A DNA stretch of 64,000 nt from Thermoflavifilum sp. Its GTDB lineage: Bacteria; Bacteroidota; Bacteroidia; Chitinophagales; Chitinophagaceae. The translations under genes and the position numbers were made by a program. Below are positions 18,321-28,189 of the stretch, piece after piece. The stretch spans positions 94,745 through 158,744 of the forward strand of contig JAIMAQ010000005.1 in NCBI GenBank assembly GCA_023511875.1, read 5' to 3'. Position 1 is the first letter of the stretch. Each line of letters begins with the position of its first letter. Under the pieces are notes generated by a model. That model had not been told where the DNA came from and ran no database searches. It saw only the letters and a program-made list of their open reading frames with translations.

Positions 18321-19769
18321 ATGGCTGTTACTATTCAGATTAAACACTGGCCGATTCCGCTCAATGAGCAAGAGCGTATTATTTTTCAAGCTGTAGCGCA
18401 TGCCGCTGCAAAAATGGGAGTGAAAGCTTATGCTATTGGTGGTTTTGTACGCGACAAACTGCTTGGCCGTCCCGTCAAAGAAATAGATTTCGTGTGTGTG
18501 GGCGATAGTATTGCTCTAGCAAGAGCTGCAGCTAAATGCTTGCCTGGAAAAACCTCTTTGGTACAGGTGTTTAAACGTTTTGGTACTGCGCATTTCGTTT
18601 GGCAAGATTATTCAATAGAATTCGTTACGGCTCGTCGGGAAAGCTATCATCCCGATTCCAGGAATCCGGATGTGGAACCCGCCAGCCTGGAAGAAGATTT
18701 GTTGCGACGTGATTTTACGATCAATACATTGGCCATCTCTTTGCAAGAATCAAGTTTTGACCAGCTCTTAGATGCTTTTGAAGGATTAGAAGATTTGCGG
18801 CAAAAACGCATTCGCACTCCTGCCGATCCGATAATTACGTTTCGGGATGATCCGCTCCGCATGATGCGCGCGATTCGGTTTGCCACGCAGCTGCATTTTC
18901 ATCTGGCACCCGAATTGGTAGAAGCTATTTCTCAAGAAGCCCCACGCATTCAGATTGTGTCGCAAGAACGTATTACCGATGAGCTCAATAAAATACTGAT
19001 GGCCCAAAAGCCCTCTATTGGCTTTGAATGGCTTTTCAAAACGGGCTTGCTACAGCTTATCTTTCCACAAATGGTAGCACTGGCAGGCGTAGAAATGATC
19101 GATGGTAAGGGGCACAAAGATAATTTTTATCACACCCTTCAGGTTGTAGACAATGTAGCGGCTAGAAGCGATAAACTTTGGTTACGATGGGCAGCTTTGT
19201 TACACGATATTGGTAAGCCGGCTACTAAGCGCTTTGATCCACAACAAGGCTGGACTTTTCATGGTCATGAGGTAGTGGGGGCACGCATGGTACCGAAAAT
19301 TTTTGCTCAGCTCAAGTTGCCCACCCATCAGCCAATGGAATATGTGAAAAAGCTAGTATTGTTGCATTTGCGCCCAATAAGTTTAACCAAAGAAAATATC
19401 ACCGATTCTGCTATTCGCCGTTTACTCTTTGAAGCGGGCGATGATTTGGAAGATTTGATGTTACTCTGTGAGGCCGATATCACTTCACGCAATCCCCAAA
19501 AAGTCAAGCGCTATTTACAAAACTTTGCCCTGGTGCGTAAGCGCTTGCAGGAGGTGGAAGAAAAAGATCGTATTCGCAATTGGCAACCGCCTATCACAGG
19601 CGAAATGATCATGGAACGCTTTAAACTTCCCCCATGTAAACTGGTGGGCGACATCAAAAATGCTATCCGCGAAGCCATACTCGATGGAAAAATCGGAAAC
19701 AATTTTGAAGAAGCCTGGGAATACATGATTCAAGTGGCACGTGAATTACAAGTGCCAAATGTTGACTAA
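18321..19769 (+). CDS. cca: CCA tRNA nucleotidyltransferase with HD domain
   Basis: A 482-residue class II nucleotidyltransferase that adds or repairs the 3' CCA of tRNAs. The head domain has GGFVRDKLLGRPVKEIDFV (catalytic DxD-type acidic pair) and RRDFTINTLAISL. The RNA-binding neck follows (DDPLRMMRAIRFATQL), then an HD domain with LLHDIGKPATK and HGHEVVGARM. The tRNA-Leu gene in this window has no encoded CCA, so the activity is required. The ATG at 18321 gives the family N-terminus. Confidence 0.95.
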   Translation: MAVTIQIKHWPIPLNEQERIIFQAVAHAAAKMGVKAYAIGGFVRDKLLGRPVKEIDFVCVGDSIALARAAAKCLPGKTSLVQVFKRFGTAHFVWQDYSIEFVTARRESYHPDSRNPDVEPASLEEDLLRRDFTINTLAISLQESSFDQLLDAFEGLEDLRQKRIRTPADPIITFRDDPLRMMRAIRFATQLHFHLAPELVEAISQEAPRIQIVSQERITDELNKILMAQKPSIGFEWLFKTGLLQLIFPQMVALAGVEMIDGKGHKDNFYHTLQVVDNVAARSDKLWLRWAALLHDIGKPATKRFDPQQGWTFHGHEVVGARMVPKIFAQLKLPTHQPMEYVKKLVLLHLRPISLTKENITDSAIRRLLFEAGDDLEDLMLLCEADITSRNPQKVKRYLQNFALVRKRLQEVEEKDRIRNWQPPITGEMIMERFKLPPCKLVGDIKNAIREAILDGKIGNNFEEAWEYMIQVARELQVPNVD

Positions 19770-19807
19770 ATTGCAATAGTTTGTTGGTTGATTAAATAAA
19801 GGGTTAT

Positions 19808-20359
19808 ATGGCTGTTTTTCGTTTTCGGGTATACTGGGAAGAAGATGATAGCGTGTATCGAGATTTGCTGATCAGATCTGACCAGACTTTTGCCGACTTG
19901 CATAAAGCTATTTTAACGGCTTTTGAATTTGACCAGTTGCATGATGCCGTTTTTTATCGAAGCAATGATAATTGGCAGCGAGGCAGAGAAATTGTGCTCA
20001 AAAAAGAAGATCGACCCTATACAGTGGAGCCTTTGTTGATGAATGAAACACCTATCGGAGCTGCCGTGCACAATACCAACCAGAAATTTGTGTATGTATA
20101 TGATTTTCAGAAAAACTGGACATTTTTGGTAGAGTTGATACAGGTGATGAATGAAGAAAATAAAAAGCTTAGTTATCCCTATTGTACCCGTAAGGAAGGA
20201 CTGGCTCCCAGTCAATATACCAACAAACTTCCTGGCAACGATAAGCTGCTCGAAATAGAAGAAAAATATGATTTGGGTGCAGATGATTTTTCTCCAGACG
20301 GCTTTGGTGAAGAGGGAGGCACCCGTGAGGATCTAGCCGATGATGAAGAAACATTCTGA
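19808..20359 (+). CDS. plasmid pRiA4b ORF-3 / IS1096 passenger-like protein
   Basis: A 183-residue protein of the pRiA4b ORF-3-like family: VFRFRVYWEEDDSVYRDLLI, DQTFADLHKAILTAFEFD and an acidic C-terminal tail (about 25% Asp/Glu after residue 150). The family was named from plasmid and transposon passenger genes, but no transposase or inverted repeats are near, so here it is a resident gene. Its biochemical role is unknown. It lies between cca and miaA and overlaps miaA by 20 bp, suggesting coupled translation and possibly a role linked to tRNA maturation. Confidence 0.75.
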   Translation: MAVFRFRVYWEEDDSVYRDLLIRSDQTFADLHKAILTAFEFDQLHDAVFYRSNDNWQRGREIVLKKEDRPYTVEPLLMNETPIGAAVHNTNQKFVYVYDFQKNWTFLVELIQVMNEENKKLSYPYCTRKEGLAPSQYTNKLPGNDKLLEIEEKYDLGADDFSPDGFGEEGGTREDLADDEETF

Positions 20360-21278
20360 ACAATCCTATCCCCTCGTTATTGTTATTGTAGGCCCTACCG
20401 CTTCAGGGAAAACCGCCCTGGCACTAGCACTAGCTCGCCATTTTCATACTTCCATCATTTCGGCTGATTCACGGCAATGTTATCAGGAGCTCAACATTGG
20501 CACGGCCAAGCCTACGCCAAGCGAATTGGCCGAGATCAAGCATTATTTTATTAACTCCCACACTATCCAAGAAACCGTTAATGCTGCCCTGTTTGAGCAA
20601 TTGGCGTTACAATATGCTGCCGAAATTTTTCAAGACCATCGAGTGGCTATTGTGTGCGGAGGTACGGGTTTATATATCAAAGCTTTTTGTGAAGGACTCG
20701 ATCAAATTCCCACCATACCAGCCGATCTGAGAAAACAGCTTCGGGAACAGTATGCAAAAAAAGGTTTGGCTTGGCTGCAGGAAGAGGTTCGCCAAAAAGA
20801 TCCTGAATTTTATGGTCGGGCCGATATTCGAAATCCGCATCGGTTGCTGCGTGCTTTAGAAGTATATGAAGCTACAGGCCAGTCGATCTTGCATTTCCAT
20901 CGAAAAACTCCTCATCAGCGTCTGTTCCGTGTATGTAAAGTGGGGATTCAGCCTCCCCGCAAACAGCTGCATGCGCAGATAGCACAACGCGTAAAACAAA
21001 TGGTAGCGCAAGGCCTGTTTGAGGAAGCACAAGCGTTATGGGATTTTCGTCAACATCCAGCACTACAAACCGTTGGTTACCAGGAAATTTTTTCTTGGAT
21101 GGAAGGAAAAATTTCTCGTCAACAAGCAATCGAACAGATTATCGTGCATACTCGGCAATATGCCCGCCGCCAGATCACTTGGTTTAGACGCGATTCCCAG
21201 ATACATTGGTTGGCTGCCCCTGATCTCACAACCGCCTTACAACTCATTCAGCAGCAATGCTCAGATCTTCCAACCTAA
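20340..21278 (+). CDS. miaA: tRNA dimethylallyltransferase
   Basis: A 312-residue enzyme that transfers a dimethylallyl group to A37 of tRNAs reading UNN codons. It has the P-loop GPTASGKTALALALA near residues 18-32, SADSRQCYQELNIGTAKP with the catalytic Asp, FEQLALQYA, VCGGTGLYIKAFCEGLD, and the C-terminal HTRQYARRQITWFRRD. ATG at 20340 or 20343 is possible. It overlaps the preceding gene by 20 bp and, tail-to-tail, the FadL-like gene by 18 bp. Confidence 0.96.
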   Translation: MMKKHSEQSYPLVIVIVGPTASGKTALALALARHFHTSIISADSRQCYQELNIGTAKPTPSELAEIKHYFINSHTIQETVNAALFEQLALQYAAEIFQDHRVAIVCGGTGLYIKAFCEGLDQIPTIPADLRKQLREQYAKKGLAWLQEEVRQKDPEFYGRADIRNPHRLLRALEVYEATGQSILHFHRKTPHQRLFRVCKVGIQPPRKQLHAQIAQRVKQMVAQGLFEEAQALWDFRQHPALQTVGYQEIFSWMEGKISRQQAIEQIIVHTRQYARRQITWFRRDSQIHWLAAPDLTTALQLIQQQCSDLPT

Positions 21279-22847
21279 GGTAAGTACAATCTGGCTTTGG
21301 TGGGCTTTCCACAAAGCGGGTTTTGGAGAGGGTAGGTTCAAACTATTGGGTTGAATGACGTAATAGGGCTGATCTTGGTTATTCCAGGTGCTCCATACAT
21401 AGGTGAGATCGATGTAAAATCCTTTATTGCGATAGCCAATTCCTCCACTATAATGGGTTTGATGGGCATTTACATTTTGGCTTGATGCTGCATAAGGGTT
21501 GCCGTAGTAGGCAAATCCAGCACGTACCGCCCAAATGTTCCATTTTAATTCCCCACCCAACCGAATATTAGAGCCAGCTTGGTAGAGCTGTTGAATCGTT
21601 TGATTGGTTTTGTTTTGTTGCGCAATGTCGGAGGGATTTGATTGGTCAAACCGAAAATGAGCGCGTGAATAGTTGACCCACTCATAATCGGCTGTCAAAA
21701 AGCCTTTTACACTTTGCGGATCGGGATTGTTGAGCCCGAAGACATAGCTTGCACTCCCCGTGAAATGAATAGGTGTGGTGAGGTTATAGGAATAATCGCC
21801 TAAATAACCACCAGTAATATCAGCGGTTGTAGCAGAAACCGTTCCTTGATCAGTGGTATTCGTCGTGACTGAGGTATAATAAGTATCGTGCATGGAGTAG
21901 TAGGAAGGTGTCTGGAAAGAAACCCCCAACCTCAGGGAAGCAACAGGGGCATAAATTAATCCCAGAGTGCCACTTACCCCTACCCCGGTTGTTTTCAAGT
22001 AATTATACACATCGTAATATTTGAGTGGTGAGCGAGAATCACCAGGATTTGATTCTTCAAACGTTTCATCGCGTTGATACGAGATAGAAGGGATATTTAA
22101 AGCCGCGCCAATGAAGAATTTATCCAGGTAATTACCTGCAACCGATAAGCTAAATACGTTTAACCCTCCTTTGGTGATTTGCGTTTTGGATTGTGGCAAA
22201 GCATAGCCATCGGCAATAATCTCACTAGGCAGGCTGCTCCATCCAATAAATTGGTTATTGTTGTTATACGCAGGGCCAATAAGTCCGGCTTTGATCGATT
22301 CGCTGATGCCAAATGGATAATTGCTTTCGGCTGTTTGCACATCAGTTACTTGGTCGTTGGCCAATGTGATTAAATAATTATCGGAATAAGAGGAATAGGT
22401 ATTTGGAGAAGTATTGATGGTTCCTTGGTAATATAGGGCTTGGTTGAAATCGGCAACCCGGTTTTGTCCTACACCAAAAGTGATATTTTTCCATTTGCTG
22501 CTAGGCCTACGGCTATTGCTGGCCAAAATAAGGGCAATGTTTTGCAGGGTAAGCTGCGTTTTGCTATCGCTAGCCGTTGTTTGATAATAGGTAGCACGGG
22601 TATCCAAGCTGTGAACAAGCGGAGTTATCGAGAGATCATTGGTTTTAAAAAAACCAATTCCAGCAGGATTCACCCAGATATCGGAGGCATCCCCGCCGAG
22701 GGAGCCTGCCGCACCACCGATAGCCATTGCACGGGCAGTACCTCCGGTAAAGGTTTGGCTGTAGCGCAATGCATCCGTTTCATCTTGAGCCCAAAGAGCT
22801 GTACTCATCCAGAAAGAACAACAAATCAGCAAAATGAATTTTTTCAT
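21261..22847 (-). CDS. FadL/OmpP1-like outer-membrane transport protein
   Basis: A 528-residue outer-membrane protein. I chose the ATG at 22847 because it begins a clear signal peptide (MKKFILLICCSFWMSTALWAQ); an in-frame ATG 18 bp upstream is less likely. The mature N-terminus has the FadL-like ARAMAIGGAAGSLGGDASDI and NPAGIGFFKTNDLS, followed by a long alternating beta-strand pattern ending LTLGWKI. Such barrels import hydrophobic substrates. The ligand is unknown, and annotation as hemin receptor or PMT-type barrel is possible. No operon partner is evident. Confidence 0.8.
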   Translation of the reverse strand: MKKFILLICCSFWMSTALWAQDETDALRYSQTFTGGTARAMAIGGAAGSLGGDASDIWVNPAGIGFFKTNDLSITPLVHSLDTRATYYQTTASDSKTQLTLQNIALILASNSRRPSSKWKNITFGVGQNRVADFNQALYYQGTINTSPNTYSSYSDNYLITLANDQVTDVQTAESNYPFGISESIKAGLIGPAYNNNNQFIGWSSLPSEIIADGYALPQSKTQITKGGLNVFSLSVAGNYLDKFFIGAALNIPSISYQRDETFEESNPGDSRSPLKYYDVYNYLKTTGVGVSGTLGLIYAPVASLRLGVSFQTPSYYSMHDTYYTSVTTNTTDQGTVSATTADITGGYLGDYSYNLTTPIHFTGSASYVFGLNNPDPQSVKGFLTADYEWVNYSRAHFRFDQSNPSDIAQQNKTNQTIQQLYQAGSNIRLGGELKWNIWAVRAGFAYYGNPYAASSQNVNAHQTHYSGGIGYRNKGFYIDLTYVWSTWNNQDQPYYVIQPNSLNLPSPKPALWKAHQSQIVLTLGWKI

Positions 22848-22959
22848 GTGAATGGTTTTTATCAACTGTCAACCTATATAATACCAGTGCCTTGCGTCGT
22901 CACGAACGCGAGGGTCAAAGGTAAGTATAGGGTAAAATTTCCAACAATCGTTCCAAGAT

Positions 22960-23961
22960 TTAATGGCCTCCTCTGGGGCTGAAAGTTCTTACGGGAGCGC
23001 TATTTTCTACAGGAGCACTGCGAAATACAGGAGCAGAAAAGCTTCTGGGCTCAAAACTGCGGTCCGGGGCCATTCGAAACTCTGTGTTGGGAGAAGAAAC
23101 GTTGTTGTTATTGGAGCGGAACATCCGGAAAAAACCACGGTTGTTGGCAGGTGAGGTGATGGGATGTTCATCGCTACGCTGAATAAAGACTCGCCGATTG
23201 TTAGCTGGGCTATTGATGGGCGTTTCACCTCGAGGCGTAGTAAAAATCCTACGGGTGTTGGATGGAGTGGGCGAAGTGGAGGGGTTGTCGGAACGATTAG
23301 GCTGCTGATAAAATATACGTGGAGCATTAGTATTTATAGGGGCGGAGGTAGTACCACCTATTTCAGTAGCAGACCGTGCGCCATAATTTACTCGTGGGGC
23401 ATAGGTATTGGCAGGGCGCGGATTCAGAATAACTTTACCACTAGCCCATCCATAACCATAGTAGGGCAACCCATACCCATAATACGGCGAATACCACCAA
23501 TACGGTGAATACCAACTGTTGTAAGCATACCATCCGATGGGTGCCCAAAGATCCCAGTAAAAAGGTGAATAATAATTTCCAAAACTTAATCCTAAAGAAA
23601 AAGAAGAGCCCCACCAGGGGGTATAACCATAATACCAGGGTGAATATGCATAATAAGGGCTAAAAGCATAGGAACGATAAAAAATAAACGGATCGTAAAA
23701 ATAATTGGGATCATCAAACATTTTGAGCCGCTGGGTATAGGTAAGCCCATTATTATCTTGATTGTCGTATACAACATATTGATTTCCATCTTCTTCATTC
23801 ACCGCAGTTGCATTTGACGAGCGATTGGTTGTAGCTACGGGCTGCGAAGTTTGCGCAGGAGAATAATACACATCATCGGGCGTTTGCCCTGTACGGTAAG
23901 CTGCTGCACAGCCTCCTAAAAAAAGGCCAAGACCAAGCAGCATATATGTAAGTGGTTTCAT
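22960..23961 (-). CDS. Tyr/Trp/Pro-rich lipoprotein of unknown function
   Basis: A 333-residue lipoprotein from the ATG at 23961: signal peptide with lipobox LGGC (cysteine near residue 18). The middle part (about 95-170) is extremely rich in Tyr, Trp, Pro, Ser and Gly (YYAYSPWYYGYTPWWGSSF and similar), with aromatic residues recurring every two to three positions. The C-terminal half is basic and Asn/Arg/Pro-rich, with near-repeats of RRVFIQRSDEHPITSPANN type. Similar aromatic-rich lipoproteins are common in Chitinophagaceae, with no known function. An in-frame ATG at 24003 lies upstream of the signal peptide and is unlikely. Confidence 0.75.
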   Translation of the reverse strand: MKPLTYMLLGLGLFLGGCAAAYRTGQTPDDVYYSPAQTSQPVATTNRSSNATAVNEEDGNQYVVYDNQDNNGLTYTQRLKMFDDPNYFYDPFIFYRSYAFSPYYAYSPWYYGYTPWWGSSFSLGLSFGNYYSPFYWDLWAPIGWYAYNSWYSPYWWYSPYYGYGLPYYGYGWASGKVILNPRPANTYAPRVNYGARSATEIGGTTSAPINTNAPRIFYQQPNRSDNPSTSPTPSNTRRIFTTPRGETPINSPANNRRVFIQRSDEHPITSPANNRGFFRMFRSNNNNVSSPNTEFRMAPDRSFEPRSFSAPVFRSAPVENSAPVRTFSPRGGH

Positions 23962-24148
23962 GATCAAAAGTTTTTTAATACATACCTTAATTGGTTTAAC
24001 CAAAGTTACTGATTTTAAGACAAGATTTTATGAAAAAAGTTTAGTCTTTTCTCCAATAAGATGTTTATCTATATCGGTTTCCACAGCTTTAAGGTTGGCC
24101 GATTGGTTTTTTTGCATTTCTTTGCGAGACTAAAGCAATCATCAAGAT

Positions 24149-25633
24149 ATGGGTAAAGAAATCACTTCCCGTTTGCAAGATTATGCACAATGGTATAACG
24201 ATTTGGTAATCAAAAGCGGATTGGCCGATTATTCTGCTGTTAGGGGTTGTATGGTCATCAAACCATATGGATATGCGCTTTGGGAAAACATGCAGGCTAC
24301 GCTCGACAAAATGTTTAAAGATACGGGACATCAGAATGCTTATTTTCCTTTGTTCATTCCCAAAAGCTTTTTGAGCCGGGAAGCCGCTCATGTAGAGGGT
24401 TTTGCAAAAGAATGTGCCGTGGTTACACATTATAGGCTAAAAAGCGATCCTGCTGGAGGAGGTGTTATAGTTGATCCTGAAGCGGCTTTAGAAGAAGAGC
24501 TCATCGTGCGTCCCACGTCTGAAACCATTATTTGGAACACGTATAAAAACTGGATTCAATCGTATCGCGACTTGCCCATTTTGATTAACCAATGGGCCAA
24601 TGTAGTGCGTTGGGAAATGCGCACGCGGTTGTTTTTGCGCACAGCCGAATTTCTTTGGCAAGAGGGGCATACCGCTCATGCCACGGCCGAAGAGGCGATG
24701 GAAGAAGCTCGTCGCATGCTAGAAGTGTATACCCATTTTGCCGAATCCTATATGGCTTTGCCGGTCATTCAGGGTATTAAATCGCCTGCAGAACGGTTTG
24801 CAGGGGCGGTAGAAACTTTTTGCATTGAAGCCCTGATGCAAGATGGTAAAGCCTTGCAGGCAGGCACTTCGCATTTTCTCGGGCAAAATTTTGCTAAGGC
24901 TTTCGATGTACAATTTCTCAACAAAAACAATGAGCAAGAATACGTTTGGGCTACTTCTTGGGGTGTTTCCACTCGCTTGATTGGCGCGCTGGTGATGGCA
25001 CATGGCGATGATGATGGCTTAAAACTGCCGCCGCGACTGGCTCCTATTCAGGTGGTCTTGATTCCGGTATATAAAAACGATGAGCAGAGGGCGGCTATTG
25101 ACGCGCGTGCTCGGGAGATTCTACAAAGCTTAAAGCAAGCTGGTATCAGGGCACAATATGATGATGCCGATCATGTGCGTCCAGGCTGGAAGTATGCCGA
25201 GTATGAGCTCAAGGGAGTTCCTCTTCGGTTATCATTAGGAGAGCGTGAGTTACAACAGCACCAGATCGAAGCCGTAAGACGTGATACCCGGGAAAAACTC
25301 TCCCTCCCTTTGGATCATGTGGCCGAGAAAGTGCTTCGGTTGCTCGATGACATCCAACAGCAGATGTTTGAACAGGCTAAGGCTTATCGCGACCAGCATA
25401 TTACTCCTGCCAATAGCTGGGAAGAATTTATTCACATACTCGACGAGCAAGGTGGATTCGTGTATGCACATTGGGATGGAACCGAAGAAACCGAAATTCG
25501 CATCAAAGAGCTTTCTAAAGCCACCATTCGCTGTATTCCGCTCTCTCCTTGGCCGGGCGATGACGGGCCAGGTAAATGTGTGCTCACAGGGCAACCCTCT
25601 GCACGAAGGGTGTTGTTTGCACGGGCTTATTGA
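24149..25633 (+). CDS. proS: prolyl-tRNA synthetase (short archaeal/eukaryote-like type)
   Basis: A 494-residue class II aminoacyl-tRNA synthetase. Motif 1 region is [20 protein letters not shown], motif 2 [24 protein letters not shown], and motif 3 [32 protein letters not shown]. The anticodon-binding domain follows, and a C-terminal zinc-type domain ends in FARAY, as in the ProS type 3 group. It lacks the ~180-residue INS editing domain of the E. coli type. It appears to be transcribed alone. Confidence 0.95.
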   Translation: MGKEITSRLQDYAQWYNDLVIKSGLADYSAVRGCMVIKPYGYALWENMQATLDKMFKDTGHQNAYFPLFIPKSFLSREAAHVEGFAKECAVVTHYRLKSDPAGGGVIVDPEAALEEELIVRPTSETIIWNTYKNWIQSYRDLPILINQWANVVRWEMRTRLFLRTAEFLWQEGHTAHATAEEAMEEARRMLEVYTHFAESYMALPVIQGIKSPAERFAGAVETFCIEALMQDGKALQAGTSHFLGQNFAKAFDVQFLNKNNEQEYVWATSWGVSTRLIGALVMAHGDDDGLKLPPRLAPIQVVLIPVYKNDEQRAAIDARAREILQSLKQAGIRAQYDDADHVRPGWKYAEYELKGVPLRLSLGERELQQHQIEAVRRDTREKLSLPLDHVAEKVLRLLDDIQQQMFEQAKAYRDQHITPANSWEEFIHILDEQGGFVYAHWDGTEETEIRIKELSKATIRCIPLSPWPGDDGPGKCVLTGQPSARRVLFARAY

Positions 25634-25778
25634 AATCATATCGTGTATAAGGCAGGATCCCGGTAAAATAAAAACTACTAATAGAGAATAACATTTTGTA
25701 TTTTTACTTTTGGTCAGGTCTAAGAAATTATATTTTTTAACCCCGAACCGGTCATTGTTCAAATAACAAACCGCAACT

Positions 25779-26549
25779 ATGGATCCTGTCATTAAAGCCG
25801 TCATCGTAGAAGACGAGCAAAAAAATATTGATATCCTCGGCAATATCCTTGAAAAATATTGTGAAGGAGTGCAGCTCGTTGGCTCAGCAACTTCTGTAGA
25901 AGAGGCTGAAGCACTATTGGAAGAGGTGCAGCCCGATGTATTATTCCTCGATATTGAAATGCCTCCTCACAAGGGATTTGAACTACTCGAGAAAATAGAA
26001 AAGCCTACTTTCGATGTGATCTTCATTACCGCCTACGAAGAATATGCCCTGAAGGCCATCAAGTTTTCTGCTCTCGATTACTTGTTGAAACCCATTAAGG
26101 TAGCGGAAGTGAAAGATGCACTCGATAAGGTAAGAGAGCGTAGGGCAAAAAACATTCTTAGCACTGCGCCTACTAGCTATTTGAAAGATTATCTCAAAAC
26201 TAGTGGTAGCGGTCTTTCAAAAATCGTGATTCCTGTCAATGATGGGTATAACATCATCGACATGAAAGATATTGTGTATTGTGAAGCGCTCGACAGTTAT
26301 ACCAAGATCAAACTCACCAATGGCACACATCATGTGGTGTCTAAATCATTGAAAGAATACGAAGAGATGCTTGAAGATAAAGGGTTTTATCGGGTACACA
26401 AATCTTATCTCATTAATGTAGATCATATCGTAAAAATCATCAAGGGCGTTGGCGCAGCCGTTATCATGTCTGACAAGCAAAATATTCCCATTTCCAATCG
26501 CAAGAAAAACGAATTCTTTGATTACTTGCGCGCCATTATGAACATCTAA
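25779..26549 (+). CDS. LytTR-family response regulator
   Basis: A 256-residue regulator with an N-terminal receiver domain (about 1-125): acidic pair EDEQ, phospho-acceptor Asp in VLFLDIEMPPHKGFEL, Thr in FITAYEEYALKAI and Lys in YLLKPI. A LytTR DNA-binding domain follows (about 150-250: YNIIDMKDIVYCEALDSYTKI, SLKEYEEML, FYRVHKSYLINVDHI, IPISNRKKNEFF). LytTR regulators bind imperfect direct repeats in promoters and usually pair with a LytS-like kinase; no kinase is adjacent. A TACTTTTG box at 25705-25712 could be its promoter. Confidence 0.93.
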   Translation: MDPVIKAVIVEDEQKNIDILGNILEKYCEGVQLVGSATSVEEAEALLEEVQPDVLFLDIEMPPHKGFELLEKIEKPTFDVIFITAYEEYALKAIKFSALDYLLKPIKVAEVKDALDKVRERRAKNILSTAPTSYLKDYLKTSGSGLSKIVIPVNDGYNIIDMKDIVYCEALDSYTKIKLTNGTHHVVSKSLKEYEEMLEDKGFYRVHKSYLINVDHIVKIIKGVGAAVIMSDKQNIPISNRKKNEFFDYLRAIMNI

Positions 26550-26554
26550 TGACT

Positions 26555-28039
26555 TTATTCTTCGTTTTCGATATCGTAATAAAAAATCCCGTCGATACCC
26601 GGGTATATGCCTTCGATTTGAATATGCCGGCCTGCGTTTTCTACCAATTTTTCTAACTCAGCCACCGATCGTACAGGATATCCATTAACTCGAGTAATTA
26701 CAAATCCTTCGCGCATATTGGTTTGCGATTTAATAAGTCCGTCTCCAATATTGCCCACGGCTACGCCGCCCGATATGCCCAATTGATTCGCATCTTTTTT
26801 GCTTAAGGTCATGAATTCAGCACCCAGCTTATTCAGCGCCGAATTATGAATGACGCTCGTTCCACCTTCTTGATTGCGGAGCGTTACCAGCACATTTCTT
26901 TCTTTCCCATCACGAATAAAGCTCACATTGATTTTATCTCCAGGTTTGAAGCTGGCGATTTTTTCCATTAATTCTGATTCGGAATTAACGGGTTCGCCAT
27001 TGATAGCGGTAATCACGTCGCCTGCTTTCATTCCTGCAGCAGCAGCCCCGCCATCGGGATCCACACCTGCAATGACTACTCCTTTGCCATAGGGATTGCG
27101 GTTGCTAAGAGAGGCTTGTGTAAAGGTGTTGGTTCTATAGAGTTGAACGCCTAAAAATGCACGTTGTACTGAGCCATAGGTAAGAATGTCGTTGACCACT
27201 TTTTTTACGATGTTCACAGGAATAGCGTAGGCATAACCTGCATAAGAGCCAGTCGGCGAAGCAATGGCAGCTAAAATACCAATGAGCTGCCCTTGGGTAT
27301 TGACAAGTGGGCCACCACTGTTGCCAGGATTCACAGCCGCATCGGTTTGGATATAAGCATCTACAGGATAAGAGCCTTGATGATTAACATCTATTTCGCG
27401 TGAGGTAGCACTGACAATGCCTGCCGTAACAGTGGTTTCTAAATCCAATGGGTATCCGGCTGCTAGCACCCATTGTCCAACCTTTACGTTGTCTGAATTG
27501 CCATACAGGAGATAGGGTAAGTTGTGTGCGTCGATCTTCAACACGGCCAAATCGGTATTGGGATCGCGACCTATCACTTTGGCTTGATAACTTTTCCCAT
27601 TGTAGAGCGTGACCACAATTTTACTGGCTCCCGAGATCACATGATTGCAGGTGACGATATACCCGTTATCGGAAATGATCACTCCCGAACCCGAAGCCAT
27701 CTGTCCGGGTATATAATATCTTTGACCGCCTCCAAAGAAATTAAATGGATCAAAAATATCTCCAGGCTGAGTTATTTCTTTAGGAGGAATTGTGGTTTTG
27801 ATATGAACGGCTGTGGGAATAACAATACTGGCAGCTTGTTCGAAATCGGATGGGGAACTATTCTGGTTATTTCCTCCAGTAATATTAGAGGCTAGCCGTA
27901 CATAGTTGATGGGTAGGTTTTGACTGCCATTTTGGAAAGGCCCTGGCAGCGAATTAACGTATCGAGAATAAAGGTATAAGGTCGTTAAGCTCACGAATAC
28001 GCTGATTAAAAGGGTAAACAGAAGCTGACGTATTTTCAT
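26555..28039 (-). CDS. Do-like (DegP/DegQ/HtrA) periplasmic serine protease
   Basis: A 494-residue envelope protease/chaperone. The N-terminus is a signal anchor (MKIRQLLFTLLISVFVSLTTL). The trypsin-like domain has His in GYIVTCNHVI, Asp in NTDLAVLKID and Ser in NPGNSGGPLV, so the triad is complete. Two PDZ domains follow (first around GVVIAGVDPDGGAAAAGMKAGDVI, read as two stretches; second ending VARLEKL-like SVAELEKLVENAG). It degrades or refolds misfolded envelope proteins. It ends 5 bp from the convergent LytTR gene. Minus-strand TAAATTTG near 28091 may be its -7 box. Confidence 0.93.
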   Translation of the reverse strand: MKIRQLLFTLLISVFVSLTTLYLYSRYVNSLPGPFQNGSQNLPINYVRLASNITGGNNQNSSPSDFEQAASIVIPTAVHIKTTIPPKEITQPGDIFDPFNFFGGGQRYYIPGQMASGSGVIISDNGYIVTCNHVISGASKIVVTLYNGKSYQAKVIGRDPNTDLAVLKIDAHNLPYLLYGNSDNVKVGQWVLAAGYPLDLETTVTAGIVSATSREIDVNHQGSYPVDAYIQTDAAVNPGNSGGPLVNTQGQLIGILAAIASPTGSYAGYAYAIPVNIVKKVVNDILTYGSVQRAFLGVQLYRTNTFTQASLSNRNPYGKGVVIAGVDPDGGAAAAGMKAGDVITAINGEPVNSESELMEKIASFKPGDKINVSFIRDGKERNVLVTLRNQEGGTSVIHNSALNKLGAEFMTLSKKDANQLGISGGVAVGNIGDGLIKSQTNMREGFVITRVNGYPVRSVAELEKLVENAGRHIQIEGIYPGIDGIFYYDIENEE

Positions 28040-28189
28040 AGCTGTATATTTTTAATTTCTTTAAAACAATCATTTACCTCTTCGACAAATTTAATACCCA
28101 TCCAAAGCTTTGTGGATTTGAACATAAATGGTTTAACAATAATTTATTGCAATCGTTAAGTAGGGGTTAAAACTTGGGTGCCGTTTTTC

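Noticed and set aside
19808..20359. Insertion sequence suggested by the IS1096-passenger similarity
   Set aside because: No transposase, inverted repeats or target duplications are visible around it.
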